The notes: generated from the letters alone by a model not told the origin. Positions 51,338 through 61,478 are shown, numbered from the stretch's first letter. The stretch is DNA of 64,000 nucleotides from Methanobacteriota archaeon (GCA_023399215.1 JAEWQJ010000002.1:1-64000); one strand, 5' to 3'. Made by a program: numbers and translations.

Positions 51338-52207
51338 TCAAATTCCCATCATCATCCGGATTGTGTTCCGGGTTGCAGGAGAGAGACCAAGGATCAAAAT
51401 GACCATTTTTATTAGTACTTTCAAGTTCAAGGAACGCTCATCATCCTCAAACTGAGTGTCAAGCACATAAAGAACTCCTACGAAGATAATAAGCTTTAAT
51501 GGATACATAACCAATGCGGTGCCAGTCAGGTTAATCAGATAGGTGGGCACTACATGCTTTTCAAAGTATCCAAGATGATCTATTCCTATGTATGTCGAAG
51601 AAGCATCCATCAAGTGAGCCATCAGGATAGAAAGGTTCAGGGGATTGGTGAATATTGAGGATTTGAAATGGCGGGCAATAAGATAAAAGATAAAGGTTAG
51701 ACCTGCTCCTGCCACGATTACGAATACGGGAACGTAAGGATATACTATATTATCGAAATGGAGGAGGACAGCAAGATTTATGAAAAACAATGCGAGTCCG
51801 AAGCCTGCAAAGGTGAGATGAAAATCCTTTACAATCCCTGCTTTCTGCATCCGGATTGAAATCCAGAGACAGCCTACGGTTATCGCAAACATCAGGAAAT
51901 AAATATTGGGAGTTATGAGAAGATAGCTAAATGGCGGGTGGAAGATATCTGCAGGAGAATCTTCAATTACACGCAGGGAAGACCCTGCGAGTACGAAAGG
52001 CAGGACAGATGCAATAAATCGGGGAGTTATTTTTACCTCAAGCTTTTCGAGCAGCCTGAAAACCCCAAATATGCAAATACCCAATATTATTGCCCAGGTA
52101 ATGGTGTTTACTGGATTATACCCTTCATCGCCCCTTATGGGGTCAAGATAATAGGTATTAATAAACTGTGAGACACTATCTATTGAAAAACTCATCTTAT
52201 CACTCAT
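51338..52207 (-). CDS. DUF63 integral membrane protein
   Basis: The 289-residue protein has about eight hydrophobic helices, with conserved polar spots RVIEDSP, LMAHLMDASSTYIGID and SPATRNTIRMMMG. This is the DUF63 family, found widely in euryarchaea without a known function. It lies 75 bases upstream of the SpoIIM-like gene and is likely co-transcribed. Confidence 0.88.
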   Translation of the reverse strand: MSDKMSFSIDSVSQFINTYYLDPIRGDEGYNPVNTITWAIILGICIFGVFRLLEKLEVKITPRFIASVLPFVLAGSSLRVIEDSPADIFHPPFSYLLITPNIYFLMFAITVGCLWISIRMQKAGIVKDFHLTFAGFGLALFFINLAVLLHFDNIVYPYVPVFVIVAGAGLTFIFYLIARHFKSSIFTNPLNLSILMAHLMDASSTYIGIDHLGYFEKHVVPTYLINLTGTALVMYPLKLIIFVGVLYVLDTQFEDDERSLNLKVLIKMVILILGLSPATRNTIRMMMGI

Positions 52208-52584
52208 TCAAAATGGCAATATCCTAATACAATCAATACTTAAAATGTATACGTCGAACTTACTTCCTTAGTCAAGAGGGTAGTATTCTTCTCCAGTGCG
52301 CGATCTTCGTTCTAATGTAAGATATCTCTTTCCGAAGGGTTCCACCCAATAAGCGTTAGCAATATTATATAAGCTTTAATGTATTACGGTATTTTTATAA
52401 TTATTTATAATATTCTAGTAGTATAATTGTCATACATAATATAGTGGTAAGAATAGAGAATTTATAACGATGTAAACATAAAGATTATTCTAATATAAAC
52501 ATGGAAATAGTCTTAAATAAGTTCTGAGTAAAGAATTATAATAAAGAATTATAAATTATGAGTTTTGAGATCTCAGCCCTCAAA

Positions 52585-52675
52585 GACACTTTAAATAAGA
52601 TCTCAGATTTCAAGTACACTTGAAACAATGTATCAAACCTGAAAAACACTTGAAACGATATCTTAAACCTGAAAA
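52585..52675. repeat. 30-bp degenerate tandem repeat, three copies
   Basis: ACACTTGAAAC at 52616 and 52646 opens two 30-base units that both end AAACCTGAAAA, and a more diverged copy starts at about 52585. It lies in the 650-base AT-rich divergent spacer (52208-52874) between DUF63 and egsA, which holds no gene. Confidence 0.65.
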
Positions 52676-52874
52676 TATTTCTAAATATTAATAAGATCTC
52701 TTACTTGAGACATATTCCAGACTAGAATTATAAATAATTAAGTTAAGAGTTAACGTAATTGAATGTACCTGATATGCCACAGTCTGCTGATTATCTAAAC
52801 TTATGACTTCGTACGTATATTCGGGTTTATAAGAGCCAATTTACAATCTATCGTAATTGAATACTGATGCAGGT

Positions 52875-53945
52875 ATGAAATTGACCATTAACAAAAACAG
52901 CGCAAAATGGATGCAGCTTCCAAGAGATGTGCTTGTCGGGCATGGCGTGCTTGAGGAAATTGGAGATGTCTGCAGAGACCTGAAGATGAAAGGAAATGCG
53001 CTGATCGTAACCGGAAGTACTACAAAGAATATTGCAGGCAAGAGAGTCAGTAACCTCCTTGAGAGTGCAGGGTGTAGTGTGGAAACGGTTTTGACGTGCA
53101 AAGCTACTAAGGAAGAGGTCGAAAAGGTTATGGAAAAGGCCCTTGAAGTAGAGGCTAATTTTCTCCTTGGAGTTGGAAGCGGCAGGTCTATTGACCTTGC
53201 AAAACTTGCTTCAACCCGACTTGAACTTCCTTTTATTAGCGTGCCGACGGCAGCTTCCCACGATGGTATCGCATCTTCCCGTGCCTCAATTGTGGATAAT
53301 GGGATAAGTAAGTCTGCGCAGGCCCAGGCTCCTATTGCCGTTATTGCAGATACGGAGATTATTTCAGCAGCCCCTTTTCGCTTTCTTGCGGCTGGCTGTG
53401 GAGATATAATTTCCAATTATACGGCAGTGCTGGACTGGGAACTTGCAAGCAGGCTCAGAAATGAATATTTTGGGGCATATGCTGCAGCCCTTTCCCGTAT
53501 GGCTGCTCGGGTTATTATTGAGTGTGCGGATTCTATTAAGCCTGAACACGAGACTTCGGCAAGGCTTGTAGTAAAGGCTCTTGTATCTAACGGAGTTGCG
53601 ATGAGCATTGCAGGCTCTTCAAGACCTGCTTCAGGCTCGGAACATATGTTCAGCCATGCCCTTGATAAGATAGCTCCAAAACCCGCGCTCCACGGAGAAC
53701 AATGCGGAATAGGAACGATTATGATGATGTACCTCCACGGGGGAAACTGGCAGGAAATCAGGGAAGCCTTAAAAAAGATAGGTGCTCCTGTAACTGCTGA
53801 AGAACTGGGTATAGAAGATAAATATATAATCGAAGCCCTGTTACATGCACACAGCATTCGCCCGGAGCGTTATACAATTCTCGGTAGCGGCCTTAATCCT
53901 TCTGCTGCTGAGAAAGTTGCAAGAATCACAAAGGTCATAAATTGA
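52875..53945 (+). CDS. egsA: sn-Glycerol-1-phosphate dehydrogenase
   Basis: EgsA reduces DHAP to sn-glycerol-1-phosphate, the backbone of archaeal lipids. The 356-residue protein has the iron-alcohol-dehydrogenase fold with GVGSGRSIDLAKL (near 95-107), the nucleotide-loop PTAASHDGIASSRAS and the metal ligands in GDIISNYTAVLDW, SGSEHMFSHALD and LHGEQCGIG. I start at ATG 52875 (MKLTINKNSAKW). TTG 52857 adds six residues. All catalytic elements are present. Confidence 0.96.
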   Translation: MKLTINKNSAKWMQLPRDVLVGHGVLEEIGDVCRDLKMKGNALIVTGSTTKNIAGKRVSNLLESAGCSVETVLTCKATKEEVEKVMEKALEVEANFLLGVGSGRSIDLAKLASTRLELPFISVPTAASHDGIASSRASIVDNGISKSAQAQAPIAVIADTEIISAAPFRFLAAGCGDIISNYTAVLDWELASRLRNEYFGAYAAALSRMAARVIIECADSIKPEHETSARLVVKALVSNGVAMSIAGSSRPASGSEHMFSHALDKIAPKPALHGEQCGIGTIMMMYLHGGNWQEIREALKKIGAPVTAEELGIEDKYIIEALLHAHSIRPERYTILGSGLNPSAAEKVARITKVIN

Positions 53946-54072
53946 AAAGTTATTCTTATTCAGTCTAAAGCCAAGAATAAATGCCTCCTCAAGATATTGG
54001 AGTTTAAGGCAGGATTCAACTCAGGAATCTAACATCATATATCCGGTTAAAAAGAATCCGAATATGGAGTCA

Positions 54073-54190
54073 CTTAATTTCCAATTAAAGAACTACTTAA
54101 CTTCCAATCGGGTAATCACTTAACTTTCTAATCAATTAATCACTTAACTTCCAATCAAGTAATTACTTAATTTCCAATTAAAGAATTATC
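54073..54190. repeat. ~23-bp tandem repeat, five copies
   Basis: The unit is close to CTTAACTTCCAATCAAGTAAT plus a short variable joint, starting at 54073, 54096, 54119, 54143 and 54166. It fills the centre of the spacer (53946-54292) between egsA and the UPF0179 gene. Confidence 0.8.
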
Positions 54191-54292
54191 TCAAATCAAA
54201 CCCGATATTGAACTTCAAATTATCTCAAAATTAGCTCAAGGTGACCCTGAAACGGGGCACAGGCCCAAAAACAATTAAAAGGAAGAGTTATT

Positions 54293-54742
54293 ATGACAGA
54301 AAGCGATACCAAAATAACACTTATCGGATCACGGCTTGCAAGGGAAGGACTGGAATTCATATTTAAAGGTGAGATGCCCGAATGTAAGAAATGCCGGCTA
54401 AAAAATACCTGCCTTAACCTTGAACCCGGACGCAGGTACAGAGTCGAAAAAATCAGGAACAAAGACATCCATGAATGTTTCCTGCATGATAGCGGCGTGC
54501 TTGCCGTAGATGTGAGCAAGGCGCCTATCCTGACTACGGTTGAGTCCAGAAAAGCAGTCGACGGGGCAAGAATTATGTATGAGCCGCCAAAGTGTGGCAA
54601 GAGAGGATGCGAGATTTATGATATCTGCCACCCTGAAGGGCTCTTAAAAGGTGATAAATGCAAAATTGTAGAGGTCCTCGAAAACCTTGATTCCAAGTGC
54701 GAAGCCAACAACTCACTGAAAAAGGTGAAGTTGTCTTGGTGA
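54293..54742 (+). CDS. UPF0179 family protein
   Basis: The 149-residue protein has four Cys-containing motifs, CKKCRLKNTC (near 33-42), HECFLHDSGV, CGKRGCEIYDICHP (near 108-121) and a late Cys, which suggest a metal or Fe-S site. It matches the archaeal UPF0179 family, whose function is unknown. ATG has GGAAGAG upstream. The DUF2150 gene follows 74 bases downstream on the same strand. Confidence 0.88.
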   Translation: MTESDTKITLIGSRLAREGLEFIFKGEMPECKKCRLKNTCLNLEPGRRYRVEKIRNKDIHECFLHDSGVLAVDVSKAPILTTVESRKAVDGARIMYEPPKCGKRGCEIYDICHPEGLLKGDKCKIVEVLENLDSKCEANNSLKKVKLSW

Positions 54743-54816
54743 ATGTAAACAAACACATTTTAGTAATAGTAAGATTGATTATCAATTAATAAAAAAGGTA
54801 AGAAGCGGTGTTATAA

Positions 54817-55449
54817 GTGCCTGAACAAGAAATGAACCAGGTCCCCCCCTATGAATTTTATACCCAAAAGCGCTGGGAAAACTGGCTCGGGCGGGCAAGA
54901 GAGAGCGGTTTCCAGATTAAGGAGTCGGAAGACGAAGCTGGAAAAGAAAGTGCAATATTCGTAAATATGGTTGATGATGTGATTCTGGCCTGCCTGAAAG
55001 TGGTTGCACGCTTTGATAAGGGTATGCTCTCCAGAGAAACAGCTCTGGATATACTGGCTGAGATCCGGGACATTGTACTTTCCGATGTCGAGCCAATTTC
55101 TGAAGATATCAACCTTATGATCGACTCTGTCCAGGCCTCTCTTATGGGGGCTCTTATCGCCTTCGAGTGCTATGTTATGGGCGACTATGATGACGGAATC
55201 GATATTGCAGAGCTTGTAAAATCAGCCATTGAGGCAGAATCCTCGGACAACCTTGAGCTCGCTCTTGACTATACTGCACAATGCGGTGCGCTCGTGCTGA
55301 AAGGAAAAAGCTTGCCTGAAGAGATTATGGCCGATCTTCCCTACGGCATTGTCGCAGAATGGCTTGACGGAATTGATTCCATCTCGGCTGCAATGGTAGG
55401 AAGCGACAGCTATAAGGAATTTGATGAAGAGGATGAAGAGGATATATAA
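54817..55449 (+). CDS. DUF2150 family protein
   Basis: The 210-residue acidic helical protein (EFYTQKRWENWLGR near the start, ISEDINLMIDSVQASLMGAL in the middle and an EEDEEDI tail) resembles the methanogen DUF2150 family. Function is unknown. Start is GTG. No membrane segment. It probably shares a transcript with the UPF0179 gene. Confidence 0.82.
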   Translation: MPEQEMNQVPPYEFYTQKRWENWLGRARESGFQIKESEDEAGKESAIFVNMVDDVILACLKVVARFDKGMLSRETALDILAEIRDIVLSDVEPISEDINLMIDSVQASLMGALIAFECYVMGDYDDGIDIAELVKSAIEAESSDNLELALDYTAQCGALVLKGKSLPEEIMADLPYGIVAEWLDGIDSISAAMVGSDSYKEFDEEDEEDI

Positions 55450-55695
55450 AATATCCTGCAAACAAAGGATTCCGTTTCCAGTTTTTAGGAATACGGAAGT
55501 CCTTTGAATATTTATAAAAAGCAACTCTCAAAATAAAAGAAATAACTCTCAAAATAAATGGGTTTAAAATGCTCACTACTCTGCTCGAAAACCAAATATT
55601 AGCTCAAAAATCAATTAAAAAAATTAAATGTTATTGAAAAAAAGTGGTTAAAAAATTAAAATTTTAAGGGTACTTCCATTTCGAATTCCTGAGTT

Positions 55696-56883
55696 TCAGC
55701 TGACTTTTCCTGCCGCAACCTCATGTTTTTCGATTACTGTTTTGTATACTTCGAAAGTTTTTTCAGCTATGGTTTTCCAGTTATATCGCTTTTTAATAAG
55801 GTCGTAACCTTTCTCTCCCATTCGATTGTGGCCAAGCCCTTCAAGGACATAATTAAGTCCCCAGGCGATAGAAGAGGGCTCTTTATGTGCAATGACGCCT
55901 GTTCTAAAATTTTCGACAAGGGCAACCGCGTCGCTTGCAACTACAGGTTTCCTTGCGTCCCAGGCTTCAAGCACCACAATTCCAAAAGGCTCGTTCCGGC
56001 TGGGCACGCATACGAGGTCGCAGGCATTGAACCAGTCTATTACGGTATTGTCCGGAGCGTACCCGAGGAAATTACAGGAATTTCCAATGCCAAGCCTATG
56101 AGCCTGATTTTCGCACTGAGAGCGCATTTCCCCCTCTCCTATAAGCACAAACTGTGCATTCCTTTTCTTCAGGACTCTAGCAGCAGCCTCCACCAGCAGG
56201 TCAGGCCCTTTCTGATAGGACATCCTTCCCGTGAAAAGCACCACTGGAAGACAGGGATGGATGCCATAGTGTCTTTTCACATCTCCGGGGTCGATCTGTC
56301 TTTTTATTTTTCCCACGTTTATACCGTTAGGAATTTCCCAGAGCTTGTAATCGGGAATTTTGTAGATTTGCTTGATTTCTTCCTTCAATATGGTCGAGGT
56401 TATGACAATCTCCGAAGATTCATAGCCTCCAAGCCATTCTCTGTGTGAAATTTCCTTTGCCTCCCACCAGTCTCCATGGCGGTTTCCGTTGCGCCCCCAT
56501 TCCGTACTGTGAAAGGTCAGTATAAAGGGCAGTCCAAACTGGGCTTTTATCCTGCAAAGCACATTTACAGGGTGCCAGTCGTGGCCATGTAGAACGTCAA
56601 ATTCTCCTGCACTTTCTCTCACCTCGAGGAATCGGCAGTACATACCATCACACATATGGTTCATCTGCTCAACGATTCCTCCATTTTGGTCACAGGCAAT
56701 TTTGTGATAATAAACCCCATTTATTACCTCATCTTTGTTTTCGTGGTCTCGTGTAAACAGGTGGACCTCGTGCCCCTCTGCTGCAAGAGCATCAGATAGC
56801 TCGGACACGTGAGGTGAAATCCCTCCTACGCGTATCGAATACAAACTTTCCCAGGCAAACATTCCTATTCGAATCTTTTTCAT
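55696..56883 (-). CDS. GT4-family glycosyltransferase (starch/glycogen-synthase-like)
   Basis: The 395-residue GT-B enzyme begins IRIGMFAWESLYSIRVGGISPHV, with the glycine motif of donor binding. It carries a LHGHDWHP segment, TGRMSYQKGPDLLVEAA and the C-terminal EPFGIVVLEAWD (E-x7-E retaining motif). It is close to archaeal glycogen synthase-like and alpha-glucosyltransferase proteins. With GalT and the GT3 enzyme it forms a minus-strand sugar-polymer cluster. Sugar donor and acceptor are not known. Confidence 0.88.
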   Translation of the reverse strand: MKKIRIGMFAWESLYSIRVGGISPHVSELSDALAAEGHEVHLFTRDHENKDEVINGVYYHKIACDQNGGIVEQMNHMCDGMYCRFLEVRESAGEFDVLHGHDWHPVNVLCRIKAQFGLPFILTFHSTEWGRNGNRHGDWWEAKEISHREWLGGYESSEIVITSTILKEEIKQIYKIPDYKLWEIPNGINVGKIKRQIDPGDVKRHYGIHPCLPVVLFTGRMSYQKGPDLLVEAAARVLKKRNAQFVLIGEGEMRSQCENQAHRLGIGNSCNFLGYAPDNTVIDWFNACDLVCVPSRNEPFGIVVLEAWDARKPVVASDAVALVENFRTGVIAHKEPSSIAWGLNYVLEGLGHNRMGEKGYDLIKKRYNWKTIAEKTFEVYKTVIEKHEVAAGKVS

Positions 56884-57270
56884 AAGCTCACTTATCCCTT
56901 TTAATCAAAATGGGAGTTAAGGAGTAACAAAGAATGCAGGCTCCCCCTTGCCTTTCTAATAAGTAGATTTTTTAGTTTGCTGAATTCAGTCATATTACTA
57001 ATTTCAAGTTTACTGAATCTAGCTCGCCATAATCTTTCTATAATTCTATGTCCCTTAAGCCTTCAACTGGTCGTATAAAGCAAAAGGAGTATAACTTTGA
57101 TTTACGTGACATAAAGATAATTTTTGCATTAAGAATCTGGTTTTTTTATATTTTACTAACTTTATTCCTTTTTAATGGTAGATAAACATATCTGTAAATT
57201 TTTGTTACAACTTAAAATAAAAACAAAAACAGTTTAATGGGCTCGTCTTTTTCAGTTTGTTTTACAAGCC
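56884..57270. other. 387-base AT-rich spacer
   Basis: No gene is seen. AT runs near 57140-57180 could hold the promoter of the GT4 gene. A small inverted AAACA/TGTTT-rich patch lies near 57220. Confidence 0.35.
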
Positions 57271-58275
57271 TCATTCTCCATGCTTAAGGTCTTCCTTCAA
57301 ATAAGAGGCTGCCCTTTCCGGAGAAACTGTATTAATATAAGTTCCTGTACCGAGTTCAAAACCCGCATGAACAGAAATCCTGGGGAGCAAACGGAGGTTC
57401 AGGTGATATTCAGGAGATTCGGAAAGCTGGTAAAACATATAATTAAAGGAATGTTTTCCAAGAATTCGTCCATAACTTTTGAGAATGGCTTTCAGGATAT
57501 CTCCCAGAGCAAAAAGAAGTTTGTCACTGCAATCACCAAGAGAACTGACATGCTTTCGGGGAAGGAACCACACTTCAAATGGTCCCATTGAGGAATAAGG
57601 AGTAAAAGCTATCCATTCGTTGTTTTTAGATATTAAACGGGGAGACGCCTTTTCCAGGTCATAAATGGCACAGTAAGGGCATTTCTCTATTTTTCTGATA
57701 ACCTTCAATTCCCTTACTAAAGGAGGAGGACAAAACGGCAGGGCAAGAAGCTGGCTGTGAGAGTGGTTAATCGAAGCCCCTGCTTTTTCCCCGGAATTTT
57801 TAAACAGGGAAACGTAGCGTATATTTTCACGGGTTGCGTAATTACATGTACGGTCTCTATAGACCTGCATGAGTTCTGAAATTTCAGAACTAGAAAAGTC
57901 CTCGAGCCTTCTCCCATGCAAAGGTGTCTCTACGATAACTTCGTGAAACCCATACCCGGGTTCAGCCTGCAGCCCGTTTTCCTTCTGTCCTGGGGAGTCA
58001 GGCACAGGTGAAAGGGCAGGATAAAGGTTCGGGAAGCAGCGGAAATCCCAGTTACGTACTCTTTTTTCAGGGGTATCGGAATAGATTTTTCCATTTTTAT
58101 AAACAGCAGTGGCAAGAGGAGTATTTTCTTCGGCTCCTCCACAGAAAAAGCAGTTTTTAGAGCTGTGTTTCTCGCTGTTTTCGTTTGCGACTGCAAAATC
58201 CGAAGGCCTTTTAGCTCTTTCTTCGGCAATTATACAGTACTCGGAAAGAAAGTAATGCTTTCTGATTTCTGACAT
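57271..58275 (-). CDS. galT: Galactose-1-phosphate uridylyltransferase-like (HIT superfamily)
   Basis: The 334-residue protein has zinc-ligand Cys (CFFC and CPYC) and the HIT motif HSHSQ, within SINHSHSQLLALP (near 177-189), that carries the nucleotidyl intermediate. A second HIT-like region is VWFLPRKHVSSL. It moves UMP between hexose-1-phosphates, although some archaeal relatives act on ADP-glucose or other donors. It sits between the two glycosyltransferases, with a repeat array separating it from the GT3 gene. Confidence 0.9.
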   Translation of the reverse strand: MSEIRKHYFLSEYCIIAEERAKRPSDFAVANENSEKHSSKNCFFCGGAEENTPLATAVYKNGKIYSDTPEKRVRNWDFRCFPNLYPALSPVPDSPGQKENGLQAEPGYGFHEVIVETPLHGRRLEDFSSSEISELMQVYRDRTCNYATRENIRYVSLFKNSGEKAGASINHSHSQLLALPFCPPPLVRELKVIRKIEKCPYCAIYDLEKASPRLISKNNEWIAFTPYSSMGPFEVWFLPRKHVSSLGDCSDKLLFALGDILKAILKSYGRILGKHSFNYMFYQLSESPEYHLNLRLLPRISVHAGFELGTGTYINTVSPERAASYLKEDLKHGE

Positions 58276-58310
58276 TTCAGGAAAACCTCACCATATTTCT
58301 TTTCGTTTCT

Positions 58311-58420
58311 CCTGATATTCATATTTCCTGATATTCGTTTTTCCTGATATTCATATTTCCTGATATTCATATTTCCTGATATTCATTTTCCCTGATATTC
58401 ATTTTCCCTGATATTTTAAC
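58311..58420. repeat. 16-bp tandem repeat, six to seven copies
   Basis: The unit is CCTGATATTCATATTT with single-base changes, with starts at 58311, 58327, 58343, 58359, 58375, 58391 and a partial at 58407. It occupies the whole 150-base gap between the GT3 and galT genes. Confidence 0.9.
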
Positions 58421-58426
58421 TTCTTT

Positions 58427-60262
58427 TTATCCCCTGTCAGCAGTATTTTCATGGTTGCAGAACCGAGCTCCGCTTATCAGTTCATAATACTGTTCAGTAG
58501 GAGCTTTCCAGTCCATATCTTTTGCAAGGAGGAAGGCTTCCCTGCAGAGGAGTTTATACTTTACCCTATCTTCTATGAAATTCCGTGTAAAATAACTGAC
58601 TGCCAGGGCGTAGTCAAGGACTGTTTCGTAATAGGAAAGACCTATATTGTCTACTACTATCACTCCTCCAAGCGCTTCTTTAAGGGACTCAATTGTCTTT
58701 ATGGCATCACTGAAGCCGCATACCCGACTGACCACACTTGGGGTTCCTCCTTTTCCGGCTTCAAGCCCTGTGAGCAGGAAGGGATCATAACGCGAGGGAA
58801 AAATACCTGCACAGCAGCCTGCCATAAACTCCTCAACTTCCATACCCAGCCCTCCATCCGAGCTTGAAAGAATCTGAGGGTATAAAAGTGCTGCAACTGA
58901 GCGTTTTCCCCGTACCATTTTCGAAAAATCCAGCTCCCTTTTCTCAATCATCTGCTGGATTCTCAGTTCGTTTCCTACAAGCACTTCTTTTGGCAGGTTT
59001 ACAGGAAATCCTGACGGAAGGTTTGTTTTGGACCCTTCAGCCGTAACAAGGAAACATATTACCCTGACTCCTTCCTGCATATGCCCTTCGAGAATGCTAT
59101 TTTTTATTATGTGCTCAAGTGCAACAAGGGAATCGAGAAGATCTGGATACCCTTTATTTTCTACCTCCAGGCGAGAGATTGTAAAAATCGGGATTATCTT
59201 TTCGGGTTCGATCCTTTCCCCTCCGTGGTACTTATACAGGTTTTCGGAAAGGAATTTTCGGATTCGTTTAAGGGAGCTTTCTTTAAGGTCCCAGTTTATC
59301 TTGTCGGATTCTATGGTTATTCCGTTTCGGATCACAATTCCATTAATCCCGTAAAAGAGCCTGGCTTCCTGTCGGGTCGATTCTCCTACTGCAGTAACCG
59401 TATCGGCATATGCAGCCAGCGCTTCAAGGGCAGCCAGGTTTTCAGGCACGCCTGAAGGCCATGTGCTGTCGTTATTCCTTCTTTTCTGGATAGTGTTGTA
59501 TCCTGCAGTCCTTCCAGGCAGAGTTGCATGCAGAGTTGCAACAGTATTTACTGGAATTCCGAGCTTCTTAAGCCTGGCTGGCGCATAAAACACCCCAAAT
59601 TCATGGCAGTGCAGAGAGACTCTCGGGCAGGGAATAGAACTATGAGTAGCTGCGCCCGAGGTTTCGGAACTTTCCGAAGCTGTGCTTAGAAGGAGCCTGA
59701 CAAGCTCGGAAACCGCATAGGACAGGCATAGGTAATGGGTATACTCAGGCCCGTTTGACATATTTTCATATTTCAGGGAATCAAGCCCAAGGTGCTCGTA
59801 GGCTTCAGATTTGATCCTGCTTTCAAGGTTCATTTCTTTTCCCTGATACATGGAGCGTATTTTTCCAAAATCAGAGGTTTGAAACTGCAAATAGCTTATC
59901 TTCGTTCTCCCTACGAACTTACATCCTGTAAACACCTTAATACCTGAGTTCTCAAGGGATTCAAGGCTTTTACGGAGCTCTTCTCCGGGGTTGAGGGGGT
60001 CGAATTCCTCCATCTCCGTAATCCGGTTTAACCCCCTATTCCAGTCTGCGCCCCTGTGCGCATAATAAGGACCCACAACAAGTATCTCTTTATCTTCTTT
60101 TGTATCCAATTGCCCTGAATCGAAAAGAGCAGCAAGGGTTTGTGATTCTTCATGAATAACATTCCAGATCCCGCCCATTTTATTTGATTTAGGGCCTGCT
60201 TCTTCTCCGGTAATTATGACAAAATGCTTTCCCAAATTTAATCCCCCAGGGTCTTTTGCCAT
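58427..60262 (-). CDS. GT3-type glycogen synthase-like glycosyltransferase
   Basis: The 611-residue protein opens with the eukaryote-like glycogen synthase signature FVIITGEEAGPKSNKMGGIWNVI (two parts across residues 14-36). It contains HEFGVFYAPARLKK and ATLHATLPGRTAGYNTIQ. The C-terminal donor-site region is YDPFLLTGLEAGKGGTPSVVS. It is larger than bacterial GT5 synthases and belongs to the archaeal/fungal-animal-like GT3 group. It probably elongates alpha-1,4-glucan. It is transcribed towards galT. Confidence 0.87.
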   Translation of the reverse strand: MAKDPGGLNLGKHFVIITGEEAGPKSNKMGGIWNVIHEESQTLAALFDSGQLDTKEDKEILVVGPYYAHRGADWNRGLNRITEMEEFDPLNPGEELRKSLESLENSGIKVFTGCKFVGRTKISYLQFQTSDFGKIRSMYQGKEMNLESRIKSEAYEHLGLDSLKYENMSNGPEYTHYLCLSYAVSELVRLLLSTASESSETSGAATHSSIPCPRVSLHCHEFGVFYAPARLKKLGIPVNTVATLHATLPGRTAGYNTIQKRRNNDSTWPSGVPENLAALEALAAYADTVTAVGESTRQEARLFYGINGIVIRNGITIESDKINWDLKESSLKRIRKFLSENLYKYHGGERIEPEKIIPIFTISRLEVENKGYPDLLDSLVALEHIIKNSILEGHMQEGVRVICFLVTAEGSKTNLPSGFPVNLPKEVLVGNELRIQQMIEKRELDFSKMVRGKRSVAALLYPQILSSSDGGLGMEVEEFMAGCCAGIFPSRYDPFLLTGLEAGKGGTPSVVSRVCGFSDAIKTIESLKEALGGVIVVDNIGLSYYETVLDYALAVSYFTRNFIEDRVKYKLLCREAFLLAKDMDWKAPTEQYYELISGARFCNHENTADRG

Positions 60263-60650
60263 TCAGTTGTAGTTTATGTTTAAATTCACGTATGAGTATT
60301 AAAGTGTATCAATAGGAAGATAAAATTGTAAGGGATGCAGGACGCGTGACGAGAAGATTAAAGTTAGCTGTGGCCTGTTAGAATAACTTAAGATAGATAG
60401 AGGTTAAAGAAAAAAATAAAAAATATAAAAAACACAAGACCTGTTGAGGATATCGATAAAAAGCAGAACTCAGTATCAGTTTGTTCTGATACTACGGAGT
60501 TGCTTATAAGCCTAAAATGTTGACAGGCCTGAACTGTTGAGAAGCCTGAACTGTTGAGAAGCTTGAACTGTTGATAAGTCTGGATTTTTAATATGCTTGT
60601 GTTGATATTTTTATTTTGCCAGCTTTTTGTTTTAATCCATGCCTGGTTCC
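60263..60650. other. Spacer upstream of the glycogen synthase gene
   Basis: The AT-rich stretch 60390-60440 may hold the promoter. The right half carries the 17-bp repeat listed next. No gene is seen. Confidence 0.4.
60508..60580. repeat. 17-bp tandem repeat, four copies
   Basis: The unit is close to AAGCCTGAACTGTTGAG, at 60508, 60525, 60542 and 60559, all contiguous. It lies just downstream of the ABC ATPase stop. Confidence 0.85.
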
Positions 60651-61478
60651 TCAGATCAGGGCCTGATAGTAACCGTTCTTCCTCACGACTTCGATCGGGA
60701 GCGAAAACAGTTCCGAGAGGTTTGCGTCGGTCAGTATTTCCTGCTTTTTTCCGTCCATAAAGATTTTTCCGTTTCTTATGAGGATCACACGATTAATTTC
60801 GGGAATGATATCTTCAAGGGTGTGAGTGACGAGAATGATACTTTTTCCAGAGCCGGCAATTTTCCTGATAATTTCGCGGAAGCTGTGAAGGGCTTTTAGG
60901 TCAAGGCTGTTTGCAGGCTCGTCTAAAATAAGGGCTTCAGGGTCATGTACAAGGGCTCTTCCTATGAGTACCCTTCTGGCTTCTCCTGAAGAAAGTTCGG
61001 ATATCAGTCTGTCTTCAAGGTGGGAAATCTCAAGAAACTCAAGTACTTCCCTTGCTCTGTTTTCCATTTCAGGGGTAACTTCATGGTTATAGTAAATTCC
61101 TATGCTGCTGAAAAATCCTGAGAGTACGACATCCAGCACACTAACCTGACGGAAGTAGGTTTGCTGAAGATCTCCTGAGACTATCCCGAGCAGTTTTCTT
61201 AGCTCAAAGACATTCCAGGTCCCTTTGCCCATGATATTCAGAACAAGCCCATCGGCTGATGCAAGAGGGTGATATTCCTTTGTAAATGTCTTGATCAGGG
61301 AAGATTTCCCGGAACCATTCGGCCCGATAATAGCAACATGTTCTCCCTGCTCAATTGACAGGGACACCGAATCAAGGATTTTTCTTCCGCCCCTGACAAC
61401 GGTTACATTTTTCAGTTCCAGCAAGGAAGGAGAATCAGTCTTCCCTGAAAAGTCCACGTTTTGAGTCATTTTTACCAT
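60651..61478 (-). CDS. ABC transporter ATP-binding protein, orphan
   Basis: The 275-residue ATPase has Walker A GPNGSGKSS, a Q-loop, signature LSSGEARR, Walker B LILDEP and a switch His (TH). The glutamine-rich DLQQTYF and the spacing recall ModF/metal-type or molybdate ATPases. No permease or binding protein is adjacent, so it may work with distant partners or as a non-transport ATPase. It stands alone on the minus strand. Confidence 0.9.
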   Translation of the reverse strand: MVKMTQNVDFSGKTDSPSLLELKNVTVVRGGRKILDSVSLSIEQGEHVAIIGPNGSGKSSLIKTFTKEYHPLASADGLVLNIMGKGTWNVFELRKLLGIVSGDLQQTYFRQVSVLDVVLSGFFSSIGIYYNHEVTPEMENRAREVLEFLEISHLEDRLISELSSGEARRVLIGRALVHDPEALILDEPANSLDLKALHSFREIIRKIAGSGKSIILVTHTLEDIIPEINRVILIRNGKIFMDGKKQEILTDANLSELFSLPIEVVRKNGYYQALI

